Notes under the pieces: model-generated | What the model saw: only the letters and a program-made list of their open reading frames with translations | What the model was told of the DNA's origin: nothing | The model's database searches: none | Shown: positions 42,031 through 50,403 of the stretch, piece by piece | How the letters are laid out: every line of letters starts with the position of its first letter | Position numbering within the stretch: position 1 is the first letter of the stretch | Translations under genes and position numbers: made by a program | NCBI GenBank assembly: GCA_037447655.1 | Contig: JBBHKE010002163.1 | Location: 130,774 to 181,176, forward strand | Length of the DNA: 50,403 nt | Direction of reading: 5' to 3' | Source of the DNA: Zygnema cylindricum | Lineage: Eukaryota > Streptophyta > Zygnematophyceae > Zygnematales > Zygnemataceae

Positions 42031-42788
42031 CCTGTACAGCCTTTGTCAGCAGATGAGGAGTTAAATGTGTTGTTTGTCATGTCAGTGGATGGTTTCGTGC
42101 ATGACTTCGTAATTTCTTCGTGCATATATTAAATATGTTATACTTAAATATATTATAGATAATTAGGGTTTTGATGAGTCGAGGAACGAAATTTTTAGAG
42201 ATGTTAAGTTTGAGAAACATCTCTCACTTTTATATTATCGAAAAGTACAATTAAGAATGTTGTGATTTTTTTATGAGAGAGAGGACAAGACAGCAAATAC
42301 GAAAAAACAAAAATGGAATGTTGGTTTATTATACTGATCGAGGTTTGACTATGGCGATGCAGGTTGTTGCGATAAATTTTAGGGTATGTGGAGTATACCT
42401 CTTAAATCAATTTTTTTGGCGAATGTATATGTGCTTTTTTACATTTAATTTCTGTATATATATTCTTGGGCAATTGCCCTTCAAAGTTCAGAAAGTTTCT
42501 TAGAGATATTGGCGTACGGAAGGTCTTTGTTTGTCAAAAGGAGGAGTACAATAGATTATAGATAGGCTCCAACCTTTGGAAAAATCTTTGCCATTTTTTT
42601 TTTGCTTAGTTCGATAGCAAAGCTTATCTTTGTTTACAGTTTCTCCGTTGAGAGTCGAAGGACAAAAAAATTATTGAAGAATTGTTTTGCTGTACCAGTT
42701 GGAGTTACTTATTCTGTATATGGCTATGAATTCTTAACAAGGAGGTTTATGAAATATACGAATTCAATATATTAATAAGTTCCTTGGG

Positions 42789-43210
42789 TTGCACTGTTTA
42801 AAAACGAGTAAACTGATGATTGCACTATTTAAAAACGCTTTAACTGTAGGTTGCAGGATTTAATACTTAAACCACACAGTGCACAATTTAAAAATGATTA
42901 GACTGCTCGTTGTATTACAAAACGATTAAACCGAAGGCTGCTTTATTTAGTAACGTTTAAACTGCAGATTGCACACTTTGCCAATGATTAAACTGCAGTT
43001 TGCACTAGATAAACCGATTAAACTGCAGGTTGCAGGATTTGACAATGAATAAACCACACATTGGACTATCAAAAAATCGATTAGACTACTGAATGTTGGA
43101 CTAAAAGACGACTGAACGGAAGGTTGCTGTACTTAGTAACGTTTAAACTGCAGCGCTGCACTATTTTACATCGCTGAAGCTGCATTTTTGCAGGGGTTAA
43201 AAACGACAAG
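42789..43210. repeat. Diverged 31-bp satellite, ~13 units
   Basis: The consensus resembles TTGCACTATTTAAAAACGAT plus TAAACTGCAGG. Units at 42789 and 42820 are 31 bases apart, and later units drift (CGATTAAACTGCAGGTTGCA, ACGTTTAAACTGCAG). Many keep a CTGCAG core. It is followed by a (TTTCTATTT)n-rich tract to about 43550. Confidence 0.75.
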
Positions 43211-43264
43211 ATCACTGTATAACTATGTTCGACTGTGATTTTGCCGCCATTAAACCGAAATGGT

Positions 43265-43720
43265 AGTGTCGAAAATTTTCTATTTCAAAAAAAAAAAATT
43301 CCTAGAAAAAATCCGTTTCGTTTTCTATTTTAAATTTTCTATTTCCTATTTTCTATTCCTATTTTTTATTTCTAAAAAAAATCTATTTTTTACCATTGCC
43401 CAATATCCAATTTCTGATTTTCCTTTTCAAATTTCCACATCCAATTTCCAACGTACAGCTTTCTATTCCCACTTTCCGATTTACAATTTACAACTTTCAA
43501 TTGCAAATTTTCCAATTTCCATTTTTTTTTCCCTGCCCCAATTGACATTGTCTATCTAACAACCAACACACATATTAATCCTATAACACTAAATAATAGA
43601 ACTAATATATAATACTAATGAAATACCAATCCTAAAATGAAATAATAAAATTAAATATCGAATATATAATATCTAATATTGAACATACACCAACCCTAAT
43701 ACTAAATAATAATACTAATA
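43265..43720. repeat. Low-complexity TTTC/TATT and ACTAATA tracts
   Basis: T-rich sequence of the type TTTTCTATTT and CAATTTCC to about 43550, then AT-rich CTAATA-type repeats. No gene. Confidence 0.8.
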
Positions 43721-44793
43721 CCCATTACTAAGGGCACTTTCCCATGTAACCGAAACTTAGTCTTGTAACTTTATTTTTCAGCGAAGATTCTCCGTACTAC
43801 TTTCAGAGCATTCCGATGTAAACACAAATAACTGGTTACTTTAAAAAGTGACTTACGTAGACGTGTACGAAACATGTGACAGATGAAGTGGTACACAAAA
43901 TGTTGCGAAACTTCCACTAAGCTTCAATTTCAGTCGTCCACCCGCACGCTGTACAGTTTTTGTGACTTCGTGATGTCTGTACGCCACACTGTCGACGTGT
44001 GGAGGCTTTCAGCACAATGTCGTACTTGCTCAGTTCCTCCACAAACCACCCTCTCTTCTCTGCCATGTCGTGTCTTTGTACTTTCCACCATCCCTTTTCT
44101 CCATTTTGCAAAAACATGACAAAACACATCGACAGAGTGCAATGAGATAGCATTTCTGCCCAAAAAGAGAAAAAACTCGGTCCTTCCCAAAAAAAAAAAA
44201 ACAGGAGTTAGGACCACATTAAAATCTTCGTATGCTCCTTATCTCTTTCCTTCGTGACACCCTTGGAAAAAGATTACCCCGAGATCCTCTTACTTCGACA
44301 ACTAACCATTCCCTTTCCTCCATTTTCCCAAAATAAAGAAGTACTTGCAAGGTCCAAAAAGAACAAGAACAATCGACAACATTTACCATTTCACACGGGA
44401 GGGGGAAAAACATTTATTTACAGTTTTCTATACACCCATGTACGTTCAAACTTGCATGTGACATTGGCAAAAGTTGTAGGGTAATGTAAACAAAATAATG
44501 CAAATGGAGTTTAAACATTATAGTCTTCTATTTGAGTTGAGCATTTGCATCATATTGACTTTAAATGTTGTTTAAAAGGGAAATAAAATTGAAATCGACA
44601 GGTTGTTGCATTCATTTTGGGTGCATTTGTAGACGAAAGTGAAATTCATGGTGTTTACGAAGACGAGAGGGTTCATACATGAAAGTCATCTCAACCTCCA
44701 TATAAAGCGCAAGTGAAATTATCATAGATTAATTACAAAGGTGGAATTGGAATATAACATTCAAATTGGCCTACTCAACATTAGAAACAATGT
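43721..44793. other. Intergenic, no recognised gene
   Basis: Only short unsupported ORFs. It could include the 5' region or TIR of the Harbinger element downstream, but no inverted repeat was found. Confidence 0.4.
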
Positions 44794-46267
44794 ATGGATT
44801 TTAACATTAGAAGTGACAAATATTTTTTCAGGGCGGATCAGGAACAGAAGAAGCAATTTTTGGTGATGATAATTCAAAAATTGACACTTGTCTTGATGAT
44901 GACCATCCAAATTGTCATGAAAACGTTTTTGGCATCCATATTTGACAGCAGACAAAAACGACAAATAACTCAAACGGATATATCAAAATTGGTGGCCAAC
45001 ATTACAACAAGGACACTTCATCAACAAACAGGTGCCCATCCTCATTCAAATGTTTTGTATTACATCGAACCAAGGTCGACACATTGTGCACATGAGGAGT
45101 TGCAACGTTATAGCGACAAGCGATTCCGTCAACTTTTCCGCCTTAAAGAGGATACTGTGCAGTTTTTGGTTCTTCGTTTTTTGCTCTTGGTTAGTGAACT
45201 ACAAAATGAGTTGAACACCAACCCTCTCCTAGGCCCACAAAACATACCTAATCTACCAAAAAATAGATTGTAATTGCATTGATGAGGTTAGGGCATCAAA
45301 AAGGATTGATACGTACCACAGAGGAGTTTGGTGTAGGAATCTCAACTGTGTGTAAAGTTTTTTGGAAGGTCATGAAGGCGATTGTTAAAAAGCTACGACA
45401 TTGGATTCGATGGTCGCCGGAGGAAGAATTGCAAGACACAAAGGTCTTTTTTGAGGAAAAAAGAGGGCTACCAAACTGTGGCGGTGCTATTGATTGGTAA
45501 CACATTCAAATTACAATTGGGAACGATATGTAACCGATAAGACTATTTCAATGCAAAAAAAAAATATTCAATGGTAATACAGTCGCTCTTTGACCACCGA
45601 ATGGGATTCGTTGACCTAAATTTGGGATCACCGGGGTCGATTCCTGATTCTATAAATTTAAGAAAACAAAATTGGGGTAAATTTTGAGAGAAAAATGTAT
45701 AGAAGTGGTACTGTTTTCCAATGGTTAAGTACGAACGTTTTTCGATAGCTTGTAGGGGATGCCGGCTACGCATTACACCCTAATATGATAGTTGCGCACC
45801 CTGGTACACGACTAACTCCATTACAAGCGAAGTTTAATTTTCAGCATGCATCACTCAAGATGTTAGTGGAGAGAGCATTCGAGAAGTTGAAAGGACAGTG
45901 GAGATATCTTTTGAAGATACAGCATCCTCAAAGAGAATCGTTGGTGACATTTATTTTCACTACTTGTAACTTACACAATATCTCAATTGCACGGAATGAG
46001 ACTGACACCGATTGGGAGCTTGAGTTTCCAAACGAGCAAGCAAGGGATGAAAGTGGTTTTCTAGAAGGAGCCGCTCGAATCGCTCGGGCTCAAAAACAAC
46101 GGGAACAACGTGTACGACGAGGTGGAGAAGAGGAAAGAAGAATGGGTGGTCCTAGACCCACAAGAATAGAAGGTATAAAAATAAGAAATGTTCTATGTGA
46201 CTATGTTACAAGGATATGGACAGGGAATATAACGATGATGGTATATAAATCCTGGACGCCGAAGTGA
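44794..46267 (+). pseudogene. PIF/Harbinger (HARBI1-like) transposase, broken
   Basis: The N-terminal part (44830-45273) has ELQRYSDKRFRQLFRLKEDTV, typical of HARBI1 N-termini. GHQKGLIRTTEEFGVGISTVCKVFWKVM (45290-45380) is the helix-turn-helix-like segment. The DDE_Tnp_4 core follows: GLPNCGGAIDW (first D, about 45485), YSMVIQSLFDHRMGFVDLN and GSPGSIPDS (second D, about 45570-45650), FNFQHASLKMLVERAFEKLKGQWRYLL (third, E, about 45835-45910) and TTCNLHNI. Stops at 45271 and after AIDW and frame changes make it a pseudogene. The partner MYB-like ORF and TIRs of this superfamily are not seen. Confidence 0.85.
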
Positions 46268-46532
46268 GGGATTTGGGTATTGAAGTTGATGGCCTTCAGC
46301 AAACACTTGTTCATCGCGATACCAAAGATACTACTAATGGACCTTGATGAGTAGTGGTTTTGATGTGTAGCATGTATGGTGACGACAGTAAGTCTACTTT
46401 TTTCTCAAGATTGTACTTTTTCCTAGAAGATTATCGCTTATGGGTTTAGCATAAGAACTTATATTGCAGATATTCAGTGTAACCTATTACATTCAAATTT
46501 CAGTCGAATAGCACAACGAACATTTTTGTTTT
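46268..46532. other. Downstream flank of Harbinger pseudogene
   Basis: No gene or repeat recognised. Confidence 0.4.
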
Positions 46533-47215
46533 ATGTTTTCACACATTTGGCTTACAATTTTCCGCCTTTTTATTTCAATTTCAATTTTATGGCCATGCTT
46601 CTATCTCGTCTCTTGTGACAATCCCCCTTTATCTTTCTCTATCGCTGTTGCTGTCTCTATCTCTTTGTCTCTGTTTTGTCTTTTGGCTTTTTGTCTCGTG
46701 TGTCTCTCTCCATCTCTTTGTCTCGTCTTTACGTCTTATCTCTATCTCACTGTCTTGTGTCTTTGTCTTCGTCTCTCTTTCTCTTTCTCTCTGTCTCGGT
46801 CTCTTTGTCGTTGTCTGTTTACTACTGCTCCGTCTCTCTGTTTCTTTGTTTCTCTGTCTCTCTAACTTTGTGTTTTGTCTCGTGTCTCTATGAGACATAT
46901 CTCTCTATCTTGTGTCTCTGTCTCTAACTTTCTCTCTCCTATCTGTCTCCGTCTCTGTCTTTGTCAGTTAATTATTCTCGTCTTTGTTTGTTTATTATTC
47001 TCTCTATCTTTCTAACTCTGTGTTTCTATCTCGTTTCTCTCTATCACATAACTCTCCGTCTTACTTCTCTGTCTTCTCTGTCTCTATCTCTCTCACGCCT
47101 GTGTCTCTGTCTTTGCGTTATCGTCTCTTTGCTATTTTCCGTCTTTTTGTTTCCTCTCTGTCTCACTCTTTATCACTTGTCTCAATATGTGCCTTCCTCT
47201 TTGTCCATTTGTTAA
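46533..47215. repeat. Pyrimidine-rich microsatellite (TCTCTGTCT)n
   Basis: About 680 bp of TCTCTGTCTC-type sequence on the plus strand. All long ORFs here are Ser/Leu/Cys/Val-rich repeat artefacts. Confidence 0.95.
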
Positions 47216-47589
47216 CTAGAATTTCCACATAATTTTGTTATCCTGAAAGCGCAAACATACTTTGTAACGAGGTGTGCAGTGAAAATTTCATGGATTGCCT
47301 CGGTTGGCAAAATGAGCTACAAGCCAACAGCAAACTACTGGCAATTCATTTTTCCTTAATTGGAAAAACATCAGACAACAATTCATTTTTCCTTAATTGG
47401 AACACCAATAGACAACGAAACGTACTACAATCCGTACAAAAATGGTGTGAATACATGCGCACCAAGTTAAACCAGATGTATATAAGTTTTTAAAAAATGC
47501 ATAAATTGCGATATCTAAATTTTTAACACACAAAAAACTAGTGGTAGTAAGAATGTAATATGAGGCACTCCCTAGCCATCATGTGCATG

Positions 47590-48560
47590 CACGATTTTTT
47601 TCGATCAACAAACATTATAACCACTCGAAAAATGCACTAGGACTAGAAACAAGAGAAGAGATAAAGACAGAGAGACGAAGATAAAAAGACAAAAAGAAAA
47701 AGTAAAAAAACAGGAGACAAGCTATAGGAGACAAGCTATAGATACAGAGTGACAAAGACAAAGACAAAAGGATACAGATACAGACAACACGAGGGAGATA
47801 TAGATAGAGACAGGGAGACATAGAGAGAGACATCGAGAGAAAGAGGCAGAGATAGAAGACAGAGAAAGATACATTCAAAGACAGAGACAGAAAGAGGCAG
47901 AGACACAGACAAAAGACAATACGCAATAGATAGAGATAGAGAGAAATAAAGAGAGACAAAGACAGACACACAAAGAGGCAGAGACAAAGACAAGAGACAA
48001 CAGACTAGAGACAGAGATAAAGAAAAACATAGAGAGACACACAGAGAGAAAGAGACAGAGTTAGAGATAGAGAGACTAAAGAGTGACAAAAGACAAGAGA
48101 GATAGTAGGAAAAATCGTTTAAAGTTGAATTTGATTTTTTTTCGATCAATAAACATTATAACAACTCCAAAAGCACACCATGACTAGATACAAGAGACAA
48201 AAGTTAGAGACAGAGTGATGGAGACGAATAGACAAAGAAAAGGTAATTAACACGAGACAAAATATAGAGAAAATGAAAGAGTCAAAGAGAGAGAGAAAGA
48301 CAGACAAAGACAGGGATAGAGAGACATAGACAGAGAGAGAGATAGATAGACGGGTAGAAATAAAGAGAGACAGAGGCAGTGATAGAGACAGAGACAAACT
48401 CATTGAGACAAAAGACAAGAGACAATAGGAATCACAGACAAACTCACAAATACAAAATCATAGAAAAGAGACGTCAAACAAGAAACACATACAGAGAAAA
48501 AGAAAGAGAGACATAGAGAAAGATACAAACATAGTCAGAGATAGAGAGACCAAGAGGTTA
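47590..48560. repeat. Two head-to-tail units of purine-rich (GAGACA)n array
   Basis: Each unit starts with TTTTTTCGATCAAYAAACAT TATAACMACTC (47597 and 48138), then AGACAGAGA-type purine repeat, ending in AGACAAGAGA and TAGGAAAAA. The unit length is about 540 bp. The strand bias is opposite to the array at 46533-47215. Confidence 0.8.
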
Positions 48561-48861
48561 ACAAGAGACAAGAAAAAAATAGGAAAAAAATTATACATTT
48601 CATTTTGATATTTAAAAAGATTATATAATCTTCCGACTCTAGCTTTTAGTTTTACAAACATACAAAGGTAATGAAAACAAAAGCATCCATAAACAACTTT
48701 TCAGAAAAGTTTACCCTTCTCTCAACCAAAAAAAAAAAAAAACTACACCACAATAATTTATTTTGTCTTTATTTTTTTGTAAACTAGACGGAATTAATTT
48801 TAATGTTAACTCATAAAGAATCTAACACCTTCCCATGATTTTACTATTCCAAGTCAATACC

Positions 48862-48993
48862 TAGCTTTTCTACTTGTAAAAATTCATCGAAATAAAGTTT
48901 ACGAATAATTAGTTTTTTAGTATTACTTAGCTTTTCAAACTGTAAAAATTCCTCAAAATATAGTTTACGAAGAATTAGTTTTTTAGTATTTTA
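48862..48993. repeat. 66-bp tandem duplication
   Basis: TAGCTTTTC...TGTAAAAATTC...GTTTACGAA...AATTAGTTTTTTAGTATT occurs at 48862 and 48928 with a 66-base period and several substitutions. Confidence 0.8.
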
Positions 48994-50260
48994 TCGGTGG
49001 TTGCAATAATGGATGACATCAATTAATTTACAATTCGGTTTAGTGTATTTTCGACCGATCCAAGAAACTCTATGTAATCTATGTTTCTCTTTGTTTGTTT
49101 CTTTCAACATTTCTCCAAGTTTTTTCACCAAATGTAAAGAGCCCCAACCCAAACCTTGCACCCGTCTCGTTTGCGTTTTTGAGTGGTTGTGGATTTATCA
49201 CTTTCGGTAGGGGACTTTGGCCAGGTAACCTTTTCCTCATTATTGTTGTCTTTGTTTTTGCTTTTGTTGTTATTGTCACCTCCGTTTTTTTCATCGCCGC
49301 AATTTTTCGAAAAACTTGTGTCCTCACTGATGTAACGGACCATAACACTCCGTCCATTCAGGTTACTTTTTAAATTACTTAATCCACTTTCTCTTCTTAA
49401 GGTCCACCCGACTTTGGTTGTTGATCACCTGTGTCCCGAGTCAACCTGGGATTCACGGCATCCCTAGTAACCATAATTCCATTTTGTCGAACAATGATTT
49501 TGGAAAAGTTCTGAGAAGCCCATTATTTGTTATTTCATTTCGTTGTATGCCAAAATACGATTGGGCACAACTCTTACCTCCATAATCTCATATTTTTTGA
49601 ATCTTTTTTAAGGTTGTTCCATTTTTTTCGGAGGTGTTCCACGTCCTTTGACACCCATGTCTTTTATTGTTTTTAATATTTGTTCCCATTTCTCGACCCT
49701 GTTTCCGAATTTTGCTTTCTTACTAATCTCCGAACTTTGTATAAACTCTTGCATCTTCACTTCGTTTAGAGATTCCATTTCGAACATGTCATATTTTTCA
49801 CTTTTATTCTAAGGTTACGATTTTCATTTCCATCGACACCTCCACAGTTTCGCCAAGGTCATTGCGGTTTGTGAGAATCGTTTTTTTCTACGCAGATAGA
49901 GAATGTGTTTTAGTGGACAGTCGGCGACGGGTTATAGGGCTTGTGACGCTTTTTGGTGGCGGACTATGGAAGGCAACAACAAGACTAGAAGTCATAGAAG
50001 GAGGAATTCTGCGTAGACCTTATGGACTATGGATTAAAAGCTCCTCTATATTTTTCGCGTTCGAAACCCATGGATCCCGCATCACGTTCTCCGAAATGTT
50101 ATCTAGAAATTGAGTGATAACCATGCAACCAAAAAAATAGAAAAACGATAAAAAATTAAAGAGGTTAAGATAGGAAGGGACAAATTGCGACAGATTGGGA
50201 GGTTTGATCGGACTTTTAGAGTGTTCGGATATATTGATGAAGATTAAGTGTTTCTGTATG
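48994..50260. other. AT-rich intergenic, no recognised gene
   Basis: ORFs up to 92 residues without recognisable domains, for example 49095-49373, which encodes one hydrophobic segment. No support for coding. Confidence 0.45.
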
Positions 50261-50264
50261 TGTT

Positions 50265-50403
50265 TGTGAGAGAGAGAGGGAGAGGGGGGGAGGGAACGAA
50301 AAGGAGAGAGAAGAATAAGGGGAGAGAGAGAGAGAGGGAGAGAGAGAGAGAGTGAGAGAGAGAGAGAGAGAGAGAAGGTGATAAATAGGGGGGGAGAGAG
50401 GGA
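50265..50403. repeat. GA microsatellite at window end
   Basis: (GA)n/(GGGAGA)n polypurine running to the edge of the window. Confidence 0.95.

Noticed and set aside
41581-42125. Arg/Glu-rich ORF resembling a nuclear charged protein
   Set aside because: It is generated by the polypyrimidine tract at 41862-42030 read on the minus strand.
46533-47232. Several ORFs of 80-110 residues rich in Ser, Leu, Cys and Val
   Set aside because: They are translations of the TCTCTGTCT microsatellite in different frames and overlap one another.
47615-48418. Minus-strand ORFs of 90-137 residues that look like membrane proteins
   Set aside because: They are the same microsatellite read from the other strand; the hydrophobicity comes from repeat codons.
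49013-49373. ORFs on both strands with a hydrophobic segment
   Set aside because: Overlapping opposite frames in AT-rich DNA, with no start context, homology or neighbouring exon support.

Overview
The window reads as intergenic DNA of a eukaryotic plant-lineage genome packed with nested, mostly decayed LTR retrotransposons, plus MITEs, a broken PIF/Harbinger transposase, microsatellites and two likely host-gene fragments. There are no operons, rRNA genes or CRISPR arrays. The best clue to the organism is a Ty3/gypsy element carrying a cytosine DNA methyltransferase (DNMT). DNMT-bearing gypsy elements have been reported from charophyte green algae, so a charophyte is my guess. This is inference, not proof.

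Layout. 1-5133: remains of two Ty1/copia families (C1 on both strands, C2 on minus). 5666-10041: a young C1 element on the minus strand, two 1,244-bp LTRs around one long open gag ORF and no pol. 11922-12674: truncated C1 LTR. 12675-18231: an array of ~285-bp LTRs ('X') alternating with a ~1.18-kb untranslated block ('Y') of a gypsy family, interrupted by a copia RT/RNase H fragment, and ending in a gypsy integrase C-terminus cut by a 10-N gap. 18360-18432: tRNA-like sequence. 20014-21085: probable secreted Cys/Pro-rich protein gene (minus). 22828-35482: the main gypsy copy (minus). Read 5' to 3' it runs leader Y, gag with two CCHC knuckles, protease, DNMT, reverse transcriptase, RNase H, integrase, PHD finger, hairpin plus polypurine tract, LTR. 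It is broken by stops and frameshifts. 37310-38088: two adjacent TIR elements. 38294-41586: possible host gene exons resembling the pre-LRR part of RAD7-like proteins. 42789-43210: 31-bp satellite. 44794-46267: Harbinger transposase pseudogene. 46533-50403: microsatellites and featureless AT-rich DNA.

Most notable: (1) one gypsy family joins a DNMT inside pol with a C-terminal PHD finger, so a methylation writer and a probable histone reader travel together. (2) The C1 copia family has a primer-binding site complementary to the anticodon arm of initiator tRNA-Met (half-tRNA priming as known for Drosophila copia), and the ATG in that site, the complement of the CAU anticodon, appears to be the gag start codon. 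(3) The C1 LTRs carry palindromic 31-bp repeats and a tRNA T-arm-like hairpin. All domain calls were made by eye; no alignment or database search was run.
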